Shown one piece after another: positions 18,139 to 27,499 of a stretch of DNA of 64,000 bases. The notes under the pieces were generated by a model. It ran no database searches. It was given only the letters and a program-made list of their open reading frames with translations, and was not told the origin of the DNA. The DNA is from Gp6-AA40 sp963741135 (GTDB lineage: Bacteria > Acidobacteriota > Vicinamibacteria > Vicinamibacterales > UBA2999). Within the stretch, counting starts at the first letter, position 1. Every line of letters begins with the position of its first letter. The stretch lies in assembly GCA_963741135.1 (NCBI GenBank), contig CAVUHC010000006.1:1054001-1118000 (forward strand). The letters run 5' to 3'. The translations under genes were made by a program, and so were the position numbers.

Positions 18139-21100
18139 ATGAAACGCCTGCTCAGGGAGTTCGCCATAAGTACCATCGGCCTTCTTCTAACCAGCGCCAT
18201 CGCCTCGGCGCAGCTGTCGACCGCACAACTGAGCGGTAGAGTGACCGATGAGAGTGGTGCTGTGCTGCCCGGCGTCACCGTCACCGCCACGCAAACGAAC
18301 ACCGGCTCTGCCCGAAGCGATGTCACGGATGGAAACGGGTCGTACCTGCTGTCGAACCTCGCGACGGGGCCGTATCGACTGGAGGTGTCGCTCTCAGGAT
18401 TCCGCACTTACGTCCAGACGGGTATCGTCCTGCAGGTGGCCGCGTCACCCGTTGTGAATGTGGTCCTGACGGTCGGCAGCCTCGAGGAGTCAGTAACAGT
18501 AGAGGGGGCCGCGCCGCTGGTGGACGTGAAGAGTGCCGGCATCAGCGAGGTCGTCCGGAACGAGGAAATCCTCGCGCTGCCGCTGAACGGCCGCAACGCG
18601 GTCGAACTGGTGATGATCGCTGGAGCGGCCGTCCAGACCATTACGTCAACGCAGCGCGCGCTTCCGGGAAGCCTCGGCGTGTCCGTGGCTGGAGGCCAGT
18701 CCTTCGGCGTGGCGTACGTGCTCGACGGGGCCATGCACAACAACCCGCAGGACAACCTGAACATGCCGTTTCCGTTTCCCGATGCGCTGCAGGAGTTCAG
18801 CGTGGCCACCGGCGGGCTGAGCGCGCAGAACGGCATGCACTCGGGCGCGGCGGTCAACGCCGTGACGAAATCGGGGACAAACCGGTTCTCGGGAAACGTG
18901 TTCGAGTTCGTCCGCGATCGGCGCTTCAACGCCACCAACCCGTTTGCCACGATCGGCCCTAACGGTAAGCGGGTCGATGACGGGCTGCAGCGCAATCAGT
19001 TCGGCGGCACGCTTGGCGGACCAATCGTGCGTAACAAGCTCTTTTTCTTCGGCGGCTATCAGGGGACGAGGCTTCGGCAGCAGCCGGCCTCCAACATCGC
19101 CTGGGTGCCGACGGCCGCGATGCTTGCCGGCGACTTCACGGCATTCGCATCGCCGGCCTGCAACGGCGGCCGGCAGATCACGTTACGCGGAGGATTCGAG
19201 AACAACCGCGTCGATCCGGCGAGGTTCAGTCGATCGGCGATCAACCTGGTGAAGCACCTGCCAACCACGACGGATCCCTGCGGCCAGGTTACCTACACGT
19301 TGCGGAACGACAGCGACGAGAAGCAGTTCGTCAGCCGCGTCGACTATCAACGGACGGCCGACGACACAATCTTTGGCCGGTATATGGCGACGAAATTCGA
19401 CAAGCCGATTCCGATGCGGGAAGGAGACACTGCGCTGTCGCTGTATGACGCGTCGAACAACACGAATGTGCTCGGGTTCGACGCGCTGGCGCACTCGCTC
19501 GCAATTGGTGACACGCACGTGTACGGCTCCAACACGGTGAATGCGCTCCGGTTTACGTTCAACCGGAGTGGCGTGTACCGCCTCGCGCCCGAGACGTTCG
19601 AGCCGCACGACATCGGGTCGGACGTATACAGCTACCAGCCGCATGTCGGCGTGTTCATCGTGTCTGGCAACGGGTTCCAGATCAACAATCCCGGCCCGAG
19701 CCGCTTCACGATGAACGCGTCGCAGATCGGCGAGGACCTCACGCTCGTCCGCGGCGACCACCAGATTGCCGTTGGCGGCAGCCTTGCGTACTGGCAGTTC
19801 CACTTCCTCTCGCACGCGCGCTCCGGCGGCAACTGGAACTTCACAGGCCAGTTGACCGGCCTCGGGTTGGCCGACTTACTCATGGGACGAGTCGGCCGGC
19901 TGGAACACGGCGGACCCGCGATCCTGCCGATGGACCAGTGGTATGCGGGACTGTACGTGCAGGACGCGTGGAGAGCGACGAGCCGCGTCACCATCAATGG
20001 GGGACTTCGCTGGGAGCCGTACTTCGGTCAGAACGTCCTGAACGGCGCCGTTTATAACTTCAGCCGCGACAACTTCACGAACAACGTCAAGACCAACGTG
20101 TACGTCAACGCGCCCGCCGGTCTTATCTATCCTGGCGATGCTGGTTTCCCGCCGGGACGAACCGGACTGAACAAGCAGTGGCTGAACTTCTCGCCACGGG
20201 TCGGCATTGCATGGGACCTGACCGGCGACGGCCGCACGGCCATTCGCGGCTCCTACGGTCTCACCTACGATCTGCCGAACGGGGAATACGAGTTGATCAA
20301 CGCGAACTCGCCGCCGTACGGGAACCGGACGCTCGTTGAAGATCCTCCCGGCGGCTTCGATCAGCCCTACGCGCATCTCGGCGGGGATCCACATCCGATC
20401 CTCACGAGCCGCAACACGCCGTTCATCCCGTACGGCGCCTTCGGCTCCGTCGATCCCGACATCAATTCACCTCGCATCCAGCAGTGGAACGTAACCGTCG
20501 AGAAACAACTTGGACGAGCCTGGCAGGTGGAAGCGAGCTATCTGGGCAGCTATACCGACCGCCTGTGGAACCAGGTCGCCATCAATCCCGGCGTGTTTCT
20601 CGGGACCGGTCCGTGCACGCTGGCTGGGATCTTCTATCCGTCCTGCAGCACAAACGCGAATCTCAATCAGCGTCGCGTGTTCTCGTTGAACAACGAAAAC
20701 CCCGCGGCGGCACTGCTCATCGGCAACCTCGATATCCACACCGACCTGGGAACGCAGTCCTACCGGGGCCTGAAGCTCTCGTTTCAGCGGCGCGCCGGAA
20801 GCGGTTTGAGCCTCAGCGGAAACTACACGCTCTCCCGCTGTTTCGGTGATCCGGCATTCCAGACCGGCGGCTTCCCGCAGATTGCCAACGGCTACACCGA
20901 TCCCGCTCATCCTGAACTCGATCGCGGCCCCTGCGATCAGGATCGCACGCACATCGGCGTGGTCAACGCGGGCGTGCAGGTACCGCGATTCGACAACCGT
21001 GCGGCGCGCGTGGCGCTGTCGGACTGGCGCGTGGCCGGCATCGTCAGCGCGCGTTCGGGCCAGCCAATCAACGTCATATCGGGTCAGGACCGCGCGTTCA

Positions 21101-21480
21101 GCGGGATTCAGAATCAGCGCGTGGATCAGGTACTTGCGAACCCGTACGGAGACAAGACCGTCAATAACTGGCTGAACCCCGCCGCGTTCGCGCTGCCCGC
21201 GCCAGGCACGCTGGGCAACTTCCGTCGCAACAGCGTCAGAGCGCCCAGCTACCGATCGATCGACGCGGCGCTGTCGCGTCTCGTTACGTTCGGCACGGGG
21301 CGGACGCTGGAGCTGCGCGTGGAGACGTTCAACCTGTTGAACACGTTCAACTGGGGCCCGCCGACGCTGATGAACGCCGACAGGACCCACACGAACTTCA
21401 GCTCCGGCGCCTTCGGCCGGATCACCTCGATGGGCGGCACGCCGCGCATCATGCAGTTCGGCGTGAAGTACGGTTTCTGA
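18139..21480 (+). CDS. Oar-type TonB-dependent receptor, intact
   Basis: ATG 18139 lies behind gaggaggg. The 1113-residue protein has a signal peptide ending ASAQ, a carboxypeptidase-regulatory-like domain (about 25-110; GRVTDESGAVLPGVTVTA), a plug (about 120-260; EILALPLNGRNAVELV, GTNRFSGNVFEF) and a long barrel ending in MQFGVKYGF. It acts in the outer membrane with TonB/ExbBD to take up an unknown ligand. No frameshift was found, unlike three other receptors here. The next gene is a close paralogue, so this is a tandem duplication. The two share the 5' leader (gctgc.gaagtgcgga). Confidence 0.9.
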   Translation: MKRLLREFAISTIGLLLTSAIASAQLSTAQLSGRVTDESGAVLPGVTVTATQTNTGSARSDVTDGNGSYLLSNLATGPYRLEVSLSGFRTYVQTGIVLQVAASPVVNVVLTVGSLEESVTVEGAAPLVDVKSAGISEVVRNEEILALPLNGRNAVELVMIAGAAVQTITSTQRALPGSLGVSVAGGQSFGVAYVLDGAMHNNPQDNLNMPFPFPDALQEFSVATGGLSAQNGMHSGAAVNAVTKSGTNRFSGNVFEFVRDRRFNATNPFATIGPNGKRVDDGLQRNQFGGTLGGPIVRNKLFFFGGYQGTRLRQQPASNIAWVPTAAMLAGDFTAFASPACNGGRQITLRGGFENNRVDPARFSRSAINLVKHLPTTTDPCGQVTYTLRNDSDEKQFVSRVDYQRTADDTIFGRYMATKFDKPIPMREGDTALSLYDASNNTNVLGFDALAHSLAIGDTHVYGSNTVNALRFTFNRSGVYRLAPETFEPHDIGSDVYSYQPHVGVFIVSGNGFQINNPGPSRFTMNASQIGEDLTLVRGDHQIAVGGSLAYWQFHFLSHARSGGNWNFTGQLTGLGLADLLMGRVGRLEHGGPAILPMDQWYAGLYVQDAWRATSRVTINGGLRWEPYFGQNVLNGAVYNFSRDNFTNNVKTNVYVNAPAGLIYPGDAGFPPGRTGLNKQWLNFSPRVGIAWDLTGDGRTAIRGSYGLTYDLPNGEYELINANSPPYGNRTLVEDPPGGFDQPYAHLGGDPHPILTSRNTPFIPYGAFGSVDPDINSPRIQQWNVTVEKQLGRAWQVEASYLGSYTDRLWNQVAINPGVFLGTGPCTLAGIFYPSCSTNANLNQRRVFSLNNENPAAALLIGNLDIHTDLGTQSYRGLKLSFQRRAGSGLSLSGNYTLSRCFGDPAFQTGGFPQIANGYTDPAHPELDRGPCDQDRTHIGVVNAGVQVPRFDNRAARVALSDWRVAGIVSARSGQPINVISGQDRAFSGIQNQRVDQVLANPYGDKTVNNWLNPAAFALPAPGTLGNFRRNSVRAPSYRSIDAALSRLVTFGTGRTLELRVETFNLLNTFNWGPPTLMNADRTHTNFSSGAFGRITSMGGTPRIMQFGVKYGF

Positions 21481-21500
21481 AACATTTCTCGCGATCACGA

Positions 21501-21572
21501 GCCACGGAGACACGAAGACACGGAGGTACTAGAGACTTTTTCTCCGTGACTCGGCGCCTCCGTGACACGTGG
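21501..21572. repeat. CCACGGAGACACGAAGACACGG-type inverted repeat
   Basis: Copies of cacggag in the left arm face ctccgtg copies in the right arm, with ttttt in the loop side. It lies between the two tandem receptor genes and could act as a terminator for the first. Confidence 0.5.
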
Positions 21573-21655
21573 GTGTGGAAAGCGCTCGCTGGCAGCGTCC
21601 GATGACTGGCCGACGTGCGTGGCTGCGGAAGTGCGGAACTTAGAGGAGGGACCTT

Positions 21656-24600
21656 ATGAGGCGCCTGTTCCGGGATTTGTCGATGAGCGTGATCGGTCTC
21701 CTGATAGCCAGCGCCGTCGCCTCGGCGCAGCTGTCGACGGCGCGGCTGAGCGGCCGAGTGACCGATGAGAGTAAAGCGGTGCTGCCAGGCGTCACCGTCA
21801 CGATGACGCGGACTGACACCGGGCTCACCCGAACCGACGTGACCGATGGCAACGGGTCGTACGTACTGCCGAATCTGCCGACCGGTCCGTACCGGTTGGA
21901 AGTTTCGCTGAGCGGGTTCCGCACCTTTGTCCAGAACGGGATCGTGCTGCAGGTCGCCGGCACTCCCGAGATCAATGTGGTCCTGACCGTCGGTGCGCTC
22001 GAGGAGACGATCACGGTTGAGGGAGGCTCGCCCCTCGTGGACGTGCAGAGCTCCGGCGTCAGCGAGGTGGTCCGAACGCAGGAAATCCTGGCGTTGCCGC
22101 TCAATGGGCGCAACGCGGCCGATCTCGTCGCCATTGCCGGAGCGGCCGTCCGGACGGGCGAAGCGAACAGCAGGAGCATGCAAGGCGGGGTGGCCTACTC
22201 GGTCGCCGGCGGGCAGTCCTTCGGCGTGGCGTTCCTTCTCGACGGAGCCATGCACAACAATCCGCAGAACAACCTGAACCTGCCGCTCCCGTTCCCGGAC
22301 GCGCTGCAGGAGTTCCGCGTCGCCACGAGCGGCCTGACCGCTGAAAACGGCATGCACGCGGGCGCCTCGGTCAACGCCGTGACAAAGTCGGGCACCAACC
22401 GCTTCTCCGGGAATGTGTTCGAGTTTCTCCGGGACCACCGGTTCAACGCCATCAACCCGTTCGCCCTGAAAAGGCCGGACGGCAAGCAGCAGGATGATGG
22501 GCTGGTGCGCAACCAGTTCGGCGGGACTCTGGGCGGACCCCTTGTTCGAAACAAGCTCTTTTTCTTCGGGGCCTACCAGGGCACCCTGGTCCGTCAAACG
22601 CCGGCCGCGAACATCGCGTTTGTTCCGTCAGCCGCGATGCTGGCGGGCGACTTCACCTCCTTCGCGTCGCCCGCCTGCAACGGTGGCCGGGCGATCGCGT
22701 TGCGGGGAGGGTTCGAGAACAACCGGATCGATCCCGCGCGGTTCAGTCCAGCCGCGTTGAACCTTGTCAAAAGGCTTCCCAGCACGACGCATCCGTGCGG
22801 CGAGATTGCGTACACGACAACCGAAGACAGCACCGAAGGGCAGGCCCTGGGAAGGATCGACTATCAACTGACCTCCAATCATTCCCTGTTCGGACGGTAC
22901 ATGGCCACGTCTGTCAAGAACCCGACGCCCCTGACCCGGTCGGACAGCGTACTGAGTCTGTATAACACCTCGCGGGCGGCAGGCATCCCAGGCTTGGACA
23001 AGCTGGCCCAGTCGCTTGCCATCGGCGATACCTACGTCTTCGGATCCAACATGGTCAACTCGCTTCGGTTTGCGTTCAACCGAACAGCGATCGATCGGCT
23101 CGACACACCGCTTTTCGATCCGTATGCGCTGGGCTCCAACGTTTACAGTTACGACCCCGGGGCGATGGTCATGGCTGTTACCGGCGGGTTCAACATTGCG
23201 AATCCGGGCGGTGGTCTGTTCATAACCAATTCCTCGCAGTTGAGCGATGACGTCACGCTGGTGCGGGGGAACCACGAACTGTCCGTCGGCGCGAACGTGG
23301 CCTATTGGACGCATTACTTTTTTTCACACGCGCGTTCCGGCGGCGACTGGTTGTTCACTGGCCAGCTGACGGGGTTGGGTTTGTCTGACTTTCTCCTGGG
23401 CAGGGTCGGCAGATTGGAGCACGGCGGAGCCGCCATCATGCCGATGAATGAGTGGTACCTGGGAACGTATCTCCAGGACACCTGGAGGGCGACAAGCCGG
23501 GTGACCATCAATGCGGGTCTTCGCTGGGAGCCCTACTTCGGGGCAAACGTCTTGAATGGCGCCGTCTATAACTTCAGCCTCGACAACTTCCGAAAGGGCA
23601 CGAAGACCACCGTGTTCAAGAACGCGCCGGCCGGTCTCATCTATCCGGGCGACGCCGGTTTCCCGCCCGGAACGACGGGCCTGAACAAGCAGTGGTGGAA
23701 CCTGTCGCCGCGCGTGGGTGTCGCCTGGGATGTGAACGGAAACGGCCGCATGGCGCTTCGCGCTGCCTACGGGCTCGCGTATGACTTCCCGACGGCGGAA
23801 TACCAGTTAATCAACGCGAATTCTCCTCCGTTTGGTAACCGCTCCCTGGTGGAAGATCCTCCCGGTGGTTTCGACAATCCTTACGCGCACCTTGGCGGGG
23901 ATCCACACCCGATTCTTACCAGCCCCGATACGCAGTTCGTTCCTTTCGGAGCGTATGGAGCCACTGCGCCTGACATCAACTCGCCACGCATCCAGCAGTG
24001 GAACGTGACCTTCGAACGGCAGATTCGAGCGAACTGGCAGGTGTCGGCGAGCTATCTGGGCAGCTACACCGATCGGTTGTGGAACCAGGTGGCGATCAAC
24101 CCCGGCGTCTTCCTGGGGCTCGGCCCCTGCACGCTCAACGGCGTCGTCGTACCCGGCGTGCAGCACCAACGCGAACCTGAACCAGCGACGCGTGTTCTCG
24201 TTGTCAGGGGAGAATCCAGCCGCGGCCGCGCTCATCGGTAATATGGACATGCACACCGATATCGGCACGCAGAGCTATCGTGGCCTGAAGTTGTCGTTTC
24301 AGCGTCGCGCCGCCAGCGGCGTGAGCCTCAATGGGAACTACACCGTGTCCCGCTGCTTCGGCGATGCAACGACCCCAGGTGGTGGCTTCCCGCAAATTGC
24401 GAACGGCTACACGAACCCCGCCGACCCGGGATTCGATCGCGGCCATTGCCTGCAGGATCGGACGCACATCGGCAGCTTCACGGCGGGCGCGCAAACGCCG
24501 CGGTTCGACAGCTCCGCGCTACGCGTCTTGGCTTCGGACTGGAGAGTGTCGGGAATTTTCAGCGCCCTCTCTGGCAGCTGGCTCAATATCATCACGGGCC

Positions 24601-24971
24601 GGGATAACGCGCTCACCGGCATTCAGATGCAACGGGTCGATCAGGTCTCCAATGATGTTTATGGTCAGAAAAGCCTGACGAGCTACCTGAACCCAGCTGC
24701 CTTCGCGCAGCCGGCGCCAGGCATGCTGGGCAGTTATGTCCGTAATAGCATCAAAGGCCCTGGGTTCTGGACGGTCGACATGGCGTTGTCGAGACTTGTC
24801 TCCGTTGGCGGCACTCGCAGCATGGAGTTCCGCGTGGAGGCGTTCAACCTCTTCAACACCTTCAACCTGGGCAATCCGGTCACGAACTTCAATTCCGGCA
24901 GTTTCGGCCGAATCACCTCGATGACCGGAGCGCCACGCATCATGCAGTTTGGGATCAAGTACGGTTTCTGA
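21656..24971 (+). CDS. Oar-type TonB-dependent receptor, tandem paralogue, one frameshift
   Basis: The start ATG at 21656 follows gaggagggacctt. Domain order is as in the upstream paralogue: a signal peptide to ASAQ, regulatory-like domain (GRVTDESKAVLPGVTVTM), plug (EILALPLNGRNAADLV) and a barrel ending MQFGIKYGF. The first frame runs to about 24150 and the rest is in the next frame. Alignment with the paralogue shows one extra base in a gtcgtcgt run near 24147-24150, after which ACSTNANLNQRRVFS matches. A long receptor broken by a single base in a short repeat suggests a base error or a very recent mutation. Confidence 0.85.
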
Positions 24972-24992
24972 AAGTTGATGGCGGACCAACCC

Positions 24993-25030
24993 AAGTCCGG
25001 CTCCAACCCAAGTCCGGCTAAAGCCGGACA
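24993..25030. repeat. AAGTCCGGCT repeat with hairpin
   Basis: Two copies of aagtccggct lie here; the second forms gtccggc-taaa-gccggac (25013-25030). It belongs to the same family as the repeat at 11314-11357. Confidence 0.6.
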
Positions 25031-25108
25031 CTACCGATGATCCCGCCGGATGCTTGCTACCGATGATCCCGCCGGATGCTTGCTACCGATGATCCCGCCG
25101 GATGCTTG
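25031..25108. repeat. Three perfect 26-base tandem repeats
   Basis: The unit ctaccgatgatcccgccgg plus atgcttg is repeated three times without spacers or mismatches, between a receptor gene and an MBL-fold gene. It is not a CRISPR array. Confidence 0.85.
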
Positions 25109-25142
25109 CAGCGTCGGGCGTTCGTCGAGAATCATCGGTGGC

Positions 25143-25160
25143 GTCCGCCTTTAGGCGGAC
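25143..25160. repeat. GTCCGCC hairpin
   Basis: The arms gtccgcc and ggcggac enclose ttta. It lies 20 bases downstream of the MBL gene's stop on the minus strand and could also stabilise its transcript. Confidence 0.55.
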
Positions 25161-25180
25161 CGGGCGCGCATCGCTGCTCT

Positions 25181-25975
25181 TTACTTCGGACCCGTGGCGT
25201 AAAAGTTGAGAAGACGAACCTCGATCGGCTGGCCCTTCAGCGCTTCGACGAATTCCTCCGGCTTCTGTCCCATGTAGTGATACGGGATGGCCACCTTCGG
25301 TTTGAACTCCTTCACGCACGTCGCCGCTTCCGCCGGCGTCATCGTGTACGGCAGGTTCATGGGCATAAGGGCCACGTCGACGTCTTTCACCCAGGTCGAC
25401 ATCGCCGGCACGCATTCCGTATCGCCTGCGACATAGACCGATCCGGCCTGCTTCAGTCGCGCGGCGGCCAGCTTGTCGCTGAAGATCATGAGATAACCCT
25501 GTCCGCGGCCCCTCGGGTGATAAAACTGCCCGGGAGCCGGACCGCGCTGAACGTTGTACGCAGGCACGGAAATGACGGTGATGCCAGCCAACGCCTCCTG
25601 GTTTGTCCGCATCGTGGCGTTCAACATCACAGTAGCGTTCGGGATCTTCTTCTCGTCCGCGACGGCGGGCGGGACCACGACAGCGGCGCCCGGCTTGCGA
25701 AGCTTCGCCACAGCGGCCGGATCGAAATGGTCCGGGTGAATGTCGGTCACGAGGATGAGATCGGCCGACTTGGCCTTGGACAGATCCGCCATCCCACTGA
25801 CCGGATCGACGATGACAACCTTGCCACCCTGCTCGATTTGCACGCTGGCATGGCCGAGCGCGGTGATGGTGATCGCCCCACCGGGAGCCTCCACACTGGT
25901 CGTCGATGGCATCTGAGCCTGCCCGACCGACGCCGCCATCACGACCGCCAACGCCACGCTCCACGGGAGTCTCAT
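25181..25975 (-). CDS. Exported MBL-fold metallohydrolase
   Basis: The 264-residue product has a signal peptide (to about residue 20, VGQAQ) and a metallo-beta-lactamase fold: the strand ITALGHASVQIEQGGKVVIVDP, the metal motif TDIHPDHFDP (77-86), and YVAGDTECVPAM with the bridging Asp. In the usual HxHxDH the first ligand is His; here it is Asp78 (D-I-H-P-D-H). The UlaG/lactonase-like branch is nearest. Substrate unknown. It should act in the periplasm. It is divergent from the cytochrome gene at 26265. Confidence 0.8.
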   Translation of the reverse strand: MRLPWSVALAVVMAASVGQAQMPSTTSVEAPGGAITITALGHASVQIEQGGKVVIVDPVSGMADLSKAKSADLILVTDIHPDHFDPAAVAKLRKPGAAVVVPPAVADEKKIPNATVMLNATMRTNQEALAGITVISVPAYNVQRGPAPGQFYHPRGRGQGYLMIFSDKLAAARLKQAGSVYVAGDTECVPAMSTWVKDVDVALMPMNLPYTMTPAEAATCVKEFKPKVAIPYHYMGQKPEEFVEALKGQPIEVRLLNFYATGPK

Positions 25976-26169
25976 GTCGCCCTCCTTTTCGCCGCGGGCT
26001 CTCTCAAAAACCGAGTCGGGGTCAGGTGATGCCCCGACTCACATCAGGCGCGGGTACGTGAGCCGGGTCGTCACGGGACTCAACCGGCGCCGCCCGCAAA
26101 ATTGCCCGGATTATACGCCCGCACTCGGCCCGGACGATAAGGAGATCCGCGCGACTGGCTGCGCCCCCG

Positions 26170-26212
26170 CGATTCGGAATTCGGAGTTGCGGAGTTGGGA
26201 GTTGATTACGGT
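26170..26212. repeat. GATTCGGAATTCGGAG degenerate repeat
   Basis: A run of attcgga/ gttgcgga/ gttggga units lies in the 289-base gap between the MBL gene and the cytochrome gene. The rest of that gap shows no gene; the open frame upstream of 26265 has no coding character. Confidence 0.45.
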
Positions 26213-26264
26213 ATGCTTCGACAGAATTTGGCGCTTCCCTGCCCGCATTTGCGGAGGAGTACCT

Positions 26265-27443
26265 ATGAGAGTCGAAGCGAGGCGAGTGTTTGTTTGGGCC
26301 ACGGCGCTGGCCGTGGTGTGCCTGGCCGCTGCCGGTGTACGCGGCGCTTCGGCGCAGGCGGGCCAGGGCGCATCGCCTGCACAGAGTGCGGGCGAACGTG
26401 TGCCGATGGTGGAAGAGGTCTTCAAGACCGTCACGCTGCTGCGCGGCATCCCGGTCGACACCTTCTTCGAGGTGATGGGAACGTTCGCCAGCTCAATGGG
26501 TAATGACTGCACCTTCTGTCACGCGTCGAACGCGGCGCTCGACAAGTCGGCGTTTGCGACGCCGACGCCGCGGCTGCGGCGCGCACGGCAGATGATCGAA
26601 ATGATGAACGCGCTCAACAAGCAGTACTTCGGCGGGCGGCCGCGCGTCACCTGCTTCACCTGCCACGGGGGGAGCAACACACCGAGGGCCGACCCGAGCT
26701 TCATGTCGCAGTACGGCGAGCCGGTGCTGGATCCCGACGAGCGCGACTTTCTGACCGACACAAGCGTCAACGTGAACCAGGTGTTCGATCGATATCTGCA
26801 GGCGGTCGGCGGCGTGGATCGGCTTTCCAGGCTCACGAGCTATGCGGCAAAGGGCACCTATTCCGGGTTCGATACGGACAGAAGCACGGTGCCAATCGAG
26901 CTCTACGCGAAGTCGCCGGCCCAGCAAACGGTGGTCGTGCATCTCACCATCGGCGCGAGCACGAGAGTGTTCGACGGCAAGAACGCGTGGATCGCGGGGC
27001 CGGAGCAGCCGCTCCCGCTGTTGACGCTGACGGGCGGCAATCTCGATCGTGCGCGGCTCGAGGCGCTGGCGAACTTTCCCGCGGGACTCCGCCAGGCGAA
27101 TTTGCAATGGCGCGGTGGCCGTACGATTCTTGACGGCAAGGACGTCATCGTCCTCCAGGCCACCAGCAACGGCGCACCCGTCCAGCTCTATTTCGACAAC
27201 AACGGCTTGCTCGTGCGGCTGCTGCGGTTCACCGCCACGCCAGTGGCGTTCGTTCCGACTCAAATCGACTATGCCGATTATCGAGAGCTGCCGGGTGTCG
27301 GTGTGAAGGTACCGTTCACGCGAACCATGACGCAAACCTACATGCAGATGACGCTACAGCTCACGGACATTCAGCCGAACGCACCGATCGACGCGGCAAG
27401 ATTCGCCAGGCCAGCACCGGCGAAGCTGCAGTCGGAGAAGTAA
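26265..27443 (+). CDS. Dihaem cytochrome c (reaction-centre cytochrome-like) with C-terminal sensor-like domain
   Basis: ATG 26265 is set by GGAGGAG a few bases upstream and by the signal peptide that follows (WATALAVVCLAAAGVRGASAQ). The 392-residue protein has two c-type haem sites, CTFCH (82-86) and CFTCH (130-134). The segment LLRGIPVDTFFEVMGTFASSMGNDCTFCH resembles the photosynthetic reaction-centre cytochrome c subunit family, which is common in non-phototrophic Acidobacteriota. After about residue 165 a beta-rich domain follows (YLQAVGGVDRLSRLTSYAAKGTY, then DYADYRELPGVGVKVPFT), resembling lipoprotein-sorting-type domains. It probably carries electrons in the periplasm. Confidence 0.8.
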   Translation: MRVEARRVFVWATALAVVCLAAAGVRGASAQAGQGASPAQSAGERVPMVEEVFKTVTLLRGIPVDTFFEVMGTFASSMGNDCTFCHASNAALDKSAFATPTPRLRRARQMIEMMNALNKQYFGGRPRVTCFTCHGGSNTPRADPSFMSQYGEPVLDPDERDFLTDTSVNVNQVFDRYLQAVGGVDRLSRLTSYAAKGTYSGFDTDRSTVPIELYAKSPAQQTVVVHLTIGASTRVFDGKNAWIAGPEQPLPLLTLTGGNLDRARLEALANFPAGLRQANLQWRGGRTILDGKDVIVLQATSNGAPVQLYFDNNGLLVRLLRFTATPVAFVPTQIDYADYRELPGVGVKVPFTRTMTQTYMQMTLQLTDIQPNAPIDAARFARPAPAKLQSEK

Positions 27444-27459
27444 CGAAGACCGACGTAGC

Positions 27460-27479
27460 GGCGGACCTTCAGGTCCGCC
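27460..27479. repeat. GGCGGACC hairpin
   Basis: The arms ggcggacc and ggtccgcc enclose ttca, between the cytochrome and FAH genes. Confidence 0.6.
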
Positions 27480-27499
27480 TTGGATGATGGAGGAAAAAC

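Noticed and set aside
13688..24971. SusC/SusD-type glycan uptake system
   Set aside because: The receptors are of the Oar type and no SusD-like lipoprotein is adjacent.
25031..25108. Possible CRISPR array
   Set aside because: The 26-base units are contiguous with no spacers, and no cas gene is in the window.
26265..27443. Evidence of phototrophy from a reaction-centre-type cytochrome
   Set aside because: The family occurs widely in non-phototrophs, and no reaction-centre or pigment gene is present.
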